Part shown: positions 1-10,800 of the stretch, in pieces
Position numbering within the stretch: position 1 is the stretch's first letter
Layout: each line of letters starts with the position of its first letter
DNA from: Lampris incognitus
Lineage: Eukaryota > Chordata > Actinopteri > Lampriformes > Lampridae
Assembly: GCF_029633865.1 (NCBI RefSeq)
Contig: NC_079219.1
Coordinates: 57,717,569 to 57,781,568 of the forward strand
DNA: 64,000 nucleotides
Direction of reading: 5' to 3'
Notes under the pieces: model-generated
Seen by the model: the letters and a program-made list of their open reading frames with translations, nothing else
Database searches by the model: none
What the model was told of the DNA's origin: nothing
Translations under genes and position numbers: made by a program

Positions 1-3000
1 GACCTGCTTGTTCCTGAGATATATTGACAGTAGGTAGGGAAGAGATCTTTTCTTTCTCTGCTGGAGGAGGTCCTGTGTTCTCAAACTGACCTAACAACTA
101 CACACAGAAACACATATCATCTGAAGAGAAATTCAAAGGGAATGGGGGCAACAGTTGACATCAACAGCCAGTAAATTGAGTCTACCTGTGTTATGACAGC
201 ATCTAGCCCTCCCTGTCCCCAGGCATAGTCCCCTGGGTTTGAGTGCAGCATCCCTGTCCTGAAAGATGATAAAAGTAATGCATAGGTTTTTGTATAAACA
301 AAGTTCAAAATAGCTGACTGGATTCATGAAACCAAAATTCTGTCATCTTACCATGATAGGGGAGGTGAGCCGGGGACTCCAGAATTGGCAAAAAGACCTG
401 CAAGGAACTGCTGTACAATCCTAAGAGAAAAAAAAAAAGGTGTTAAAAACAAAGCTACCACCAAGCATGACAATCAGGGCTGGAGGTGCTGAAATAGCAT
501 TTCTGGGGTTCCAAGTAGGAGTCCGTAAGGCAGGATAAGAGAGCCAGGTGGACATTGAGGAAGACTGATGGACCAGTGTGTGGAGGCAGAGGACATTAGT
601 GACTCACCCTTCCACAGCAGGTGAGCGGTCGGGTCTGGTGCTACCTCTGGAACGGTACCTCCTCTGGCTGTGCAAGCGAGGGGGACGTCCTGGCCCCCAG
701 TGTTCCCCAGCCCCTAGCGGGCTCCCCAAAGGTCCCCCAAGACCTGCTGGGACTGACCCACCAATAGGCCCCCCTCCAAGCCCCCCTAAACCACTGAGAC
801 CCCCAAAGTCCCTTCCAGGAGTCCGGGGTACTGAGTCAGGGCTTTCACTGTCTGTTGTGAATGGCCGCTCCACAAACAACAGGTGCCATAGCTAAGGGAG
901 AGATGAAAGGAGAGAATAATAGCAGAGGAGACAAGTAGAGATCGGAAGTGAGGGGTTTTGGAAAAAAAGAGTGGTTTTATGAAGAGGATGAGGTGTAGTA
1001 TGAAATGCAGAGGATGCGGTGTTAGAATAAAAATTAAAAGTAGGGGCAGAATGAGGAAGAATGCAAGCAGGCAAGAGGGTCCAAAGATCACAAGAAAGGA
1101 AAGAGAAGAGGAAAGGAGAGAAGGAGAAAGAAAAAACTGTAAGTCAACCAGAACACTGTTAACAGTTGTAATGAATTGTCCATACTCTCCAATCCACTGC
1201 CCTTAACCTTTCACAATCCCTTAGCATGACTCGTACCTCTGCAAACTGTGTAGCTGTGTCATCTATCCCGTTTGCACCCCCCTCTAGGAAACTGAGGGAA
1301 AAAGCGCAGAAGGGGACAAAAGATACATCATTAGCAAATCCACCAAACCCTCTGCAGGTGTACAACATTTTTGTATGCCTGGAACACAACTGCATGATGA
1401 CATGGACAAAAGGCCTCTATGGCCATGACCAAGACTTGTTATATGTAGGTCTATTCCTCATGAGTATGGGGCAAGTTATGCTAAGCTGTATGCCAGCTTT
1501 TGTCCCCGCCAACACTAATGGTCCTGAACGCTACATGTTATCTGGCTGTAAGGTCGGCAACAAGAGTGGAGATTTTACCTGGAGTCCTCTGTTACTTCCT
1601 CTATGAACCCCGAATCACACCTTGGACATATGTATTCCTAGAAGAGAGCAGTGTGTGGCATTAGGCATGTTGGCGGAAATACAAAAGCTCGCCTGATGGC
1701 ATCGGCAATGCTCACCATTATATGAGTATAATATTACTCAGCCTGTGCAACAGGCGGTATTTATGAATGTGACACATGAGGTGGAGCTGGTCTGCCAACC
1801 ATGGCTAAGGTGTGGGTTTGACTTTGAGCCAGCTGCTGATAGAATGAGGAAACGGTTATAAGACACCTGAAGATGAGAAGAAGCTGTCATCTGGTATCTG
1901 GATATAGCGGCCATCATTTCCAATAAGACGACACGGGTCACTTAGTCACTAAAGGGCTATCTGTTGTACAAATGAGGATGTGAGTGGTGAGATGTTCCTC
2001 TTCACACAGTAGTGGGTTGATAAACCGGGGCATTGAAACCAGGGGGGGGGGGCTAATGAAGACATGATTCAGTGAGAGTCCCTGAGGCAAGATGGATGAC
2101 ATAGCTTCGGTGATAACGTGAAAATAACTGGGGAATCTAACTACAACCAAAATCAAATCAAATCAATTTTATTTGTATAGCCCAATATCACAAATTACAG
2201 ATTTGCCTCAGTGGGCTTAACAGCAACGCAACATCCTGTCCTTAGACCCTCTCATCGGATAAGGAAAAACTCCCTAAAAAAAACCCTTTAACAGGGAGAA
2301 AAACTAGGAAGAAACCTCAGGGAGAGCACCAGAGGAGGGATCTCTCCCCCAAGAGAGAGATCAACCCATCTAGGTGGCTGGTAGGCGAGATGACTTACTG
2401 GCAAGTCCCACGGAGAACAAAAACAATGGAGTGTCAGACTTAGCCAGCTGTTCGTTACTGAATACATATTCTGTTTTGTTACATATATCTGAAAGTTACT
2501 GCATACATATTCTGTTTTGTTACATATATCTGAAAGTTACTGAATACATATTCTGTGTTGTTACATATATCTGAAAGTTACTGAATACATATTCTGTTTT
2601 GTTACACATATCTGAAAGTTACTGCATACATATTCTGTTTTGCTACATATATCTGAAAGTTACTGAATACATATTCTGTGTTGTTACATATATCTGAAAG
2701 TTACTGAATACATATTCTGTTTTGTTACATATATCTGAAAGTTACTGAATACATATTCTGTGTTGGTACATAAGTCTGAAAGTTACTGCATAAGAATTCT
2801 GTTTTGTTACATATATCTGAAAGTTACTGAGTACATATTCTGTTTTGCTACATATATCTGAAAGTTACTGCATATATATTCTGTTTTGTTACATATATCT
2901 GAAAGTTACTGAATGCATATTCTGTTTTGCTACATATATCTGAAAGTTACTGCATACATATTCTGTTTTGCTACATATATCTGAAAGTTACTGAATACAT

Positions 3001-4868
3001 ATTCTGTTTTGTTACATATATCTGAAAGTTACTGAATACATATTCTGTTTTCTTACACATATCTGAAAGTTACCGCATAAGAATTCTGTTTTGTTACATA
3101 TATCTGAAAGTTACTGAATACATATTCTGTTTTGTTACATATATCTGAAAGTTACTGCATAAGAATTCTGTTTTGTTACATATATCTGAAAGTTACTGAA
3201 TACATATTCTGTTTTGTTACATATATCTGAAAGTTACTGAATACATATTCTGTGTTGTTACATATATCTGAAAGTTACTGAATACATATTCTGTTTTGTT
3301 ACATATATCTGAAAGTTACTGCATACATATTCTGTTTTGTTACATATATCTGAAAGTTACTGAATACATATTCTGTGTTGTTACATATATCTGAAAGTTA
3401 CTGAATACATATTCTGTTTTGTTACATATATCTGAAAGTTACTGAATACATATTCTGTTTTGTTACATATATCTGAAAGTTACTGAATACATATTCTGTT
3501 TTGTTACATATATCTGAAAGTTACTGAATACATATTCTGTTTTGCTACATATATCTGAAAGTTACTGCATACATATTCTGTTTTGCTACATATATCTGAA
3601 AGTTACTGAATACATATTCTGTTTTGTTACATATATCTGAAAGTTACTGAATACATATTCTGTTTTGTTACACATATCTGAAAGTTACTGCATAAGAATT
3701 CTGTTTTGTTACATATATCTGAAAGTTACTGAATACATATTCTGTTTTGCTACATATATCTGAAAGTTACTGAATACATATTCTGTTTTGTTACATATAT
3801 CTGAAAGTTACTGAATACATATTCTGTTTTGTTACATATATCTGAAAGTTACTGAATACATATTCTGTTTTGTTACATATATCTGAAAGTTACTGAATAC
3901 ATATTCTGTTTTGTTACATATATCTGAAAGTTACTGAATACATATTCTGTTTTGTTACATATATCTGAAAGTTACTGCATAAGAATTCTGTTTTGTTAAC
4001 TATATCTAAGTTACAACTGAAAGCTCTTATGTTTGCCCCAAAGAGTGAATAAATGCTATAATGCAATTTAAAATGCAGTTTCTACTGTTTCTATCAAATT
4101 GCAACCCCCCTCCCCCAAGATCAGGTGGAGGGGTCCTCAGGGTAGATCAAAAATACGCAGGGGGTCCAGGACCCCAAAAAGGTGGAGAACCACTGGTGTA
4201 GGAGATCAACACCATTTCATCCCAAAAAGACAACAGTGGTTGAAGACAGGGGGGGGGACCAAACCGCGGTTCGGACACTTTCTGTTTCACGGTGAGAATG
4301 AAACTAAAACCGAGACGAAACGGACACGACGCCAAGTTTAAAGAACCCCACGTCCTCCCCCATCGGTCACGGCACCAACTCCCCCAGCACCAAGTGGGGT
4401 GATGCGGGGGGGGGGAGGACAAGCGTACCGACGTCCAACTTCAGGTGAACACCGGCTGCGGGCCGCCGAACCTTCCGAGCTGCCGTCAAATGCGGATTTC
4501 GACACGTCGCAAAAACAATATTCCCACCGCGCGCGTCCCACGCGCCACAACGCCACTTGACGAGTCTGCCGTCGGCGCGAGCTCGGCGCGACAACGCTCG
4601 CTCGCCAGCTCGCTCGCGCGGCCGATGCGCGGGGCCGAGATGCTAACGGGGCTAAAGCGCTAACGCTCGACCCGCCGAGCCAAACAAACCCGCCGTCTTT
4701 GCGAGCCGCGCCCGGCTTTGTCAACCGCCCGCGGAAGAAGGGCACCGGCAGCCGCGAGTGTGGGGGGGGGAGCCGAGACGGCGGCCTTACCGGCAGCTTG
4801 GGGTTCACCTCTCCCTTACAGCAGTGGCAGAAAAAGCGATGCGGGGGAACAGCCGCAGCCTCCGCCAT
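1..4868 (-). CDS. rnf115: rnf115 (RING finger protein 115 / BCA2), 5' part, 7 exons, runs off left edge
   Basis: E3 ubiquitin-protein ligase. Exons on the minus strand: 4791-4868, 1579-1637, 1237-1291, 608-891, 353-421, 186-258 and 1-97 (partial). All junctions are AG/GT and the phases join without a break for 238 codons. Exon 1 starts [20 protein letters not shown] and exon 2 reads [15 protein letters not shown]: together they form the N-terminal CxxC...CxxC zinc finger (BZF) of the RNF115/RNF126 family. Exon 4 carries the basic [15 protein letters not shown] stretch, which corresponds to the AKT/14-3-3 region of RNF115. Later exons read [19 protein letters not shown] and [15 protein letters not shown], typical of the segment before the RING-H2 domain. 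The RING itself is outside the window. Exon 4 has a glycine-rich stretch absent from human RNF115 as I recall it. RNF126 is the alternative, but the exon 1 and exon 4 wording fits RNF115 better, as does the head-to-head polr3c neighbour. Confidence 0.93.
2161..2400 (+). repeat. Interspersed teleost repeat (family C) in rnf115 intron 1
   Basis: Starts with a TTTTATTTGTATAGCCCAAT-type segment and contains the phrases GGAAAAACTCCCTAAAAA and GAAACCTCAGGGAGAGCACC, which are widespread in fish genomes as a non-autonomous repeat. A second truncated copy lies at 29403-29505 in an itga10 intron. Confidence 0.75.
2452..4010 (+). repeat. 41-bp minisatellite, about 38 copies, rnf115 intron 1
   Basis: Unit built around AAAGTTACTGAATACATATT followed by CTGTTTTGTTACATATATCTG (41 bp). 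Most copies differ at one or two positions. A recurrent variant replaces ATACATATTCTG with ATAAGAATTCTG and so introduces an EcoRI site; the variants recur in blocks, which suggests higher-order duplication. No coding meaning. Confidence 0.97.
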
Positions 4869-5626
4869 CTTCCCCTGAACAGCGCAAAACACTGACGTCG
4901 GTCCTCCGATCCGGTGCGGAGAGCCGCTCGCCGCCGGCCCGGCATGCATTGCGGCAGCTATTCGGCGAGGGAGGGCGGAAGTGTTTTGCCATCCACACGT
5001 GTTTCCAGTTGGTTGTTTTGTTGTTGTGTGTGTGGGTTGTTGTTTTTTTTTTTGGTCATCCTGACGACGCAGAACGGAGGAGGGAGACTCGCCCCGGCGG
5101 CTCGGAAGCGCGACCCGGCGGTCTCGGAGAGGTTTGTGGTACCCCGGGGGTTGTCTTTTTAACGTGGAAGTTAACGTTTCCTGTCGTGCCTGTGGACACG
5201 ATTGTTGGCTGACAGGTTAGCGCCGGCGATTAGCTGTTGAGAGATACTCGCCCAACTTCTACCAATCAAACAAATTAGCCGTTCCTGCTTATTATCAACT
5301 GTTGCCTGGCGCGTGTTTTCTTCCACTGTCAGTCACGGCGGACGTAATGGTCAGCTGCGGTTAATGACTTGCGCAAAGCGGGTGCGCTGTGTTGTGTCGC
5401 TGTGTAAAGCCCCCCTGAGGCACGTTTGTATCGTGTGATATTGGCTGTGCACACACACAACTGACTTGTGCTGAAGATGTGCCCCGTCTCATGGAAATGT
5501 CCCACTTTATGCCCTGCCCGACACGCGGTAGTGCCGCCGGATAGACGGGGGATGATGATGATGATGATGATGAAATGTCAGTGAAATCGGATGGCAAATG
5601 TTTTGTGTGCGCGTTTCCTTTCGCAG
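4861..5626. promoter_or_regulatory. Shared CpG-rich promoter region between rnf115 and polr3c
   Basis: The two start codons are 758 bp apart and diverge. The interval from about 4340 to 5200 is rich in CpG, unlike the flanking introns. A YY1-type motif (AAGATGGCGGA on the minus strand, 4861-4870) overlaps the rnf115 start codon. An ETS-type motif (GGCGGAAGTG) lies at 4974-4983 and a CRE-like TGACGTC near 4892-4898. The polr3c ATG directly follows a splice acceptor (cag at 5624-5626), so polr3c has a non-coding first exon upstream, probably in the 4.95-5.15 kb stretch. I did not fix its donor. Motifs are seen directly; promoter activity is inferred. Confidence 0.7.
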
Positions 5627-7818
5627 ATGACTGCGCAGGAGGTGCGGCTGTGTGGCCTCCTCCTCCAGGAGCACTTTGGGGACGTGGTGGAGAAGGTTGG
5701 AAAGCACCTGCTTAGTAGCGGAGAACAGAATCTGCGAACCGTCGCTCGTGAGACCGGCACACCTATGGACCTGGTACAACAGCTGGTCCTCGCCACACGC
5801 ATGCACAAAAGTTCTGAATTTAACCGACTAGACTTTATATGTTCCACCTTCCACACATAGACGTGAGATACAGAGAGGAAGTTAAGTGGGGGGGGGAGGG
5901 GCAAGCATGTATCTACACATAGGACAAGAAAGCATGTGTATGTTTGTAGAGGGTGGCTATAAACCCAGGTTAGCATAAGGACCAATTGGGACCAGTTGAC
6001 CTTTCCGCAAAGTCCCGCCCCCCCCTTAGTTACTGTTGCTATGCCCGTCAAGCATTTCAGAACTATCCAGGAAGTAGCCGGAAAACACCAAAACATGAAG
6101 GAAGAAATCAGCACATTGTGTGGGTAAAAGTAACAGTAATAACACGTTAGCTGTATTAGCTATCAATACTAGCTAGTAGCTAGCTTAGCTTGGAGCAGAC
6201 AGGTATTTGTGTTGATTCTGGATGGGTTAAGCTGGCCATGGGGTCTGCTGTACTGCCAAATCTATTGCCCACATTGCGCTTCTTGCGTTCTGGGTTTCGG
6301 GAAGGGAAAGAGAATTACACCCCCTCCAAACTTTCCACATATCTAGTATCCGGTCTGCAGATCCCATAGGCACACCGCTTCAGCATTTTGCTGTGCGTTT
6401 GAAAGCTTGACGGACCGTTGCTAAGGTAGGACTGGACAAGCACCATTCTGGGGCGGTACTTTGCGAAAGGTCAATTGGACCAGCTGAGTGTGGTGGTGGG
6501 CAGTGTTGTGTAGGACATGGTATGAACCCTGGTTTTGGTAAGGGACAAGTGATTGCCTGAATCTGTGTTAAGTATTGATGGGCCCAATAGTATTTGAGCC
6601 CTTGAATCTGTTGGATATTGATGGGCAATAGTAAACTGGGAAAGGGGGCCGGTGCGTGTGTATAGCAAGATTAACTGCTTGAGATGGACCTTGGTAGATT
6701 GACATTGAAGGGTTAGAATGGCACCGTCAATCCAAACATTTACATGATATTTTAAACCATCTAAGACCTCCCTCCTCTTCGCTCTGCTCTTTGTGTTTCC
6801 AGGTTAAAAAGTCTCTGTGTGTGCTGATGCAGCATGGGGCCTGTTTGTTCACCTCAGGACGCAAGGGGCCCGGCAGCCCAGTGGAGTACCAGGCCAGCTG
6901 TGAGCGGATTCTAAATATTCTCCGCTACCCACGCTACATCTACACAGCCAAAACCCTCTACGGTGACACGGGCGAATTGATCATAGAGGAATTACTACAG
7001 AGAGGTCACATGACCATGAGCAGCACTGTGAAGACAGTCGCTGATCGTCTCACACAGAATATGGAAGGTCAGTGTGATGTTGTCAATTTTTCAGAAAAAG
7101 TGTACAAAGTAAATGAATCAGCTGAAGGTTGTGGTGGATTTTACGATTCGAATGACAGACCATTACTGTTTGAAAGACCATTTTCCTGCTTAGTTATTTT
7201 CCCTTTGTGCCTTCCACCTTGTTCTTACAGATGGACATAGCATGGAGTATAGTGAGGTGATTTCTGCATTCTCTAAACTGGTAGAAACTCATTTTCTGCA
7301 GCGCTGCCCTCCAGTGGCAGTGGTAGGAGCAAAAACCAGCACGGCCCCAGTTCTAGCTCCACCTCCACCTCCAATCACCCCTGCTGCCACAGCTGCCCCT
7401 GCCAGCACTGCCCCAGCCACGCCAGAGAGCTTCAAAGACTGCTACAAAGTGCCTCATGTCCAGCTTTTTGGTCGTGGTAAACGCTGTCATTCCAGCGAGG
7501 ACGGAGAGGACCAAGGAACCTCAAAGAGGGCCAAACTTGATCCACAGGTAAGCGATTTGTTTTCCTGATCATCTCGATCACACTTTTTCCACTTGGTTTT
7601 TTTAAGTATCTTCTGTTCTCTCTTCCTTCCTTTGTCATGTCTTACTAATGAGTATCTTTTTTTGTGACCCCCCCCCCCATACTCTCTCTTTTCTCTATTC
7701 CTGTCACTCATAGACACATGGAGATGAGGGGATCTACTGGCAGGTGAACTTTGAGAGGTTCCATCTTCACTTCCGAGACCAGGCCATCATCAATGCTGTG
7801 GCCAGCAAGCTGGACCAG
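5627..7818 (+). CDS. polr3c: polr3c exons 1-4: N-terminal winged helices and variable linker
   Basis: Exon 1 (5627-5773) encodes 49 residues and ends in GTPMDL just before gtacaa. Exon 2 (6803-7067) continues with VKKSLCVLMQHG and holds ILRYPRYIYTAKTLYGDTGE, one of the most conserved parts of RPC3. Exon 3 (7231-7547) begins DGHSMEYSEV and then enters an Ala/Pro/Thr-rich linker, followed by the basic GRGKRCHSSEDGEDQGTSKR. Exon 4 (7714-7818) encodes EGIYWQVNFERFHLHFRDQA. The linker is the part that differs most from mammals. Reading past the exon 1 donor gives a short false extension that stops near 5860. Intron 5774-6802 shows no repeat I recognise. Confidence 0.94.
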
Positions 7819-10800
7819 GTGTGTTTTTGAGTATTTACCGCCTGTCCTACCTTTTTATATTCATCCCAGAGTAAAAAAAGGTCTTCGTCTTGGTGATTAT
7901 CAGTTCAAGCTTCTAGTAATACCATTTCTTTCCATTCTGAAATTCAGAGGTCTAAAACTGTACCATTAGCCAAGTCATTTTGCACATACAATGAATGTGA
8001 CTTGGTGGGACGTTCAAGTTAAGTAGCAGTGTTTCCCACAGGTCTGAAATGTACTTGTGGTAGTAAGCGATGGAAAGGCAGGCATTTACCTGCCTGTCTT
8101 TTGTTTTTGTTGATGCCAGTGGGTCAGATGTAGGGTAAAATTCTGGCACTGACCATATTGGCTTTGTTTCAGAAGTTTTGTGTGATTATTAAAGTTTTCA
8201 ACAGACGCCTAGGTGGGAGCTGAAATAAAAATAGGTGTCGCCTCCTTCTTAACGTACATAATGAGAGATAACATACATAATTAAGATATCTAATGCTTAA
8301 GCCAGTGGTCCCCAAACTTTTTCAGTTGGGCCCCCTTTTCACACCCACTGTGTATTGCTGTAGTCCATGTTTTGGCTTTGAAAATGCCAAATTTAAAGCC
8401 AAAGCTTGGGGCAGCCTATTATTTAGGCTACGTTGTTTTCATCATTATTGTTGCATTTTAATTCTATCTAATGTAACCAGGAAAGCAAAGGTCAGGCTCC
8501 CATTTGACAGGGTTCCTAGCATTTTATTTGGTCTATTAAAGCTTTACCATCACACATAAGCTTACACTCTTGTCCGATCGGTCAGTAGTGTATACCAGAA
8601 CAAGTTCGTGGCTGTCCCGACCGTTTGCAAAGGTTTTGTGGTTGCTGTCCTTCTGGTTACCTTCCTTTCTCAACTTAGACAAGCAGCGAGATAGTGCGGA
8701 CCATGCTGAGGATGAGTGAGGTGACGACTCCGCCCTCCGCCGCCTGCACGCAGGCGCTCTCGGCTAATGAGATCTTCAGGTCCCTCCCACCCAACTACAG
8801 CATCAGCCGGCCTATCTTAGACCAGTACCTCACACTTCTGGTGGATGACCCGGTAGGGACCGCCGCATGGATCAGTTCACCGTATCCCATTTTGATTAGT
8901 GCATCTTTTTTATTTTATTTATTTATTTATTTTGGATTTCCCCCCCCCCCTTTTTTCTCCCCAATTGTACTTGGCCTATTACCCCACTCTTCCGAGCCGT
9001 ACCAGTTGCTGCTCCACCCCTTCTGCCGGTCCGGGGAGGGCTGCAGACTACCACATGCCTCCTCCCATACATGTGGAGTCGCCAGCCACTTCTTTTCACC
9101 TGACAGTGAGGAGTTTCGCCAGGGGGACGTATCGCGTGGGAGGATCACGCTATTCCCCCCCAGTTCCCCCTCCCCCCTGAACAGGCGCCCTGACTGACCA
9201 GAGGAGGCGCTAGTATAGCAACCAGGACACATACCCACATCCGGCTTCCCACCTGCAGACACGGCCAATTGTGTCTGTAGGGACGCCCGACCAAGCCGGA
9301 GGTAACACGGGGATTCAAACCAGCGATCCCCGTGTTGGTAGGCAACAGACTAGACCGCCACGCTACCCGGACGCCTTGATTAGTGCATCTTAATTAGTTC
9401 TCTCTAGGGAAGGCCAGATGCTTGGTCTCCTGAGATAGAGCTCACTGTGACTGGGTTATTGGTAATTGTCCTCCCTACTTTCCTATTTCACCATTTTTGT
9501 TTGGCTCTTCTGGGCTGTACATGGTCCATATCCAAGATCCACCGGGTCCCCAGCCTGCTGTTGCAGGAGTTAAGGGCCCTAGTAGACCAAGTCCTATATT
9601 TTTGTACTCTTTGAATAGTATGGTATCATCATTGTCTTTCTTTCTTGTTAATTTGTGATTGTCATGACCCTGTGAAGAATGTCAGTTCATGCCAATAATC
9701 TTTCATTCTTTTTTTCTGTCCTCTCTAATCCTAGATGGAGTTTGTGGGGAAGTCGGGTGATAGTGGAGGAGGGATGTACGTTGTCAGTATCCTTTTTTAA
9801 TATCATAAAGAGCTGAACGCCTCCACACGTTGTCGAGTATCTGTGTGCTGCGACTGCAGTTTGTAACTCATGAAAGGAGGATGAAGTTGCTTTTCTTGAC
9901 TCGCTTCCCAGATTTGAACAGAGCGCTGACCAATTTGGCAAGAGCTACGCTAGAGTCTGTGGTACAGGAGCGGTAAGGAAGTGTGTATGTGTATATACAG
10001 TACTGTGCAGAAGTCTTTGGCACCCTAGACTATTTTATTAAAAAAAAATCCCAAAAATTAAAATATTACAGATAAATCTGTGAATTTCTTAAAAGAAAGT
10101 AAGTAAAGTTAAGTAATAGGCCACTTTTCAGGTAAAAACTTACTTTATAGGTATGTAGCCCAGTGCACGATTAAACAAAGGTAACGAACTGGTGCTAATG
10201 ATCAATGACATAATGAATTGATTGAAACAAGCTAATTAAAATAAACAAAATATGTGTGTAGAAGGAATCAAACTGGGCAAAGGACAACCAAACTAAAAGG
10301 TGAGGGCGTGGCAGTTGGTTAACCTTCAAATCATCAATTCTTGCCCCATGGCAAGAGGGAGCATAGCAGCAGGACACCTGGTGGTCATCCTGCATCAGCA
10401 GAGTCGCTCCCAAGCAGAAATTTCATGGCAGAAAGGAGTTTCAAAATGTGCTGTCCCATGCTGTTCTTTTTTGGGACCCCCCCCCCCTTTCTCCCCAATT
10501 GTACTTGGCCAATTACCCCACTCTTCCGAGCGTCCCGGTCACTGTTCCATCCACCCCCTCTGCCGATCCGGGGAGGGCTGCAGACTACCACATGCCTCCT
10601 CCCATACATGTGGAGTCGCCAGCTGCTTCTTTCCACCTGACAGGAGTTTCGCCAGGGGGACGTAGCGCGTGGGAGGATCACGCTATTCCCTCCAGTTCCC
10701 CCTCCCCCCCAAACAGGTGCCCCGACCGACCAGAGGAGGCGCTAGTGCAGCGACCAGGACACATACCCACATCCGGCTTCCCACCCGCAGACACAGCCAA

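Noticed and set aside
2452-4010. CRISPR-like regular array
   Set aside because: Units are contiguous and nearly identical with no unique spacers; this is a eukaryotic minisatellite in an intron.
5774-5860. Extension of polr3c exon 1 to a stop near 5860
   Set aside because: The canonical donor gtacaa at 5774 and the in-phase next exon (VKKSLCV) match RPC3; the extension does not.
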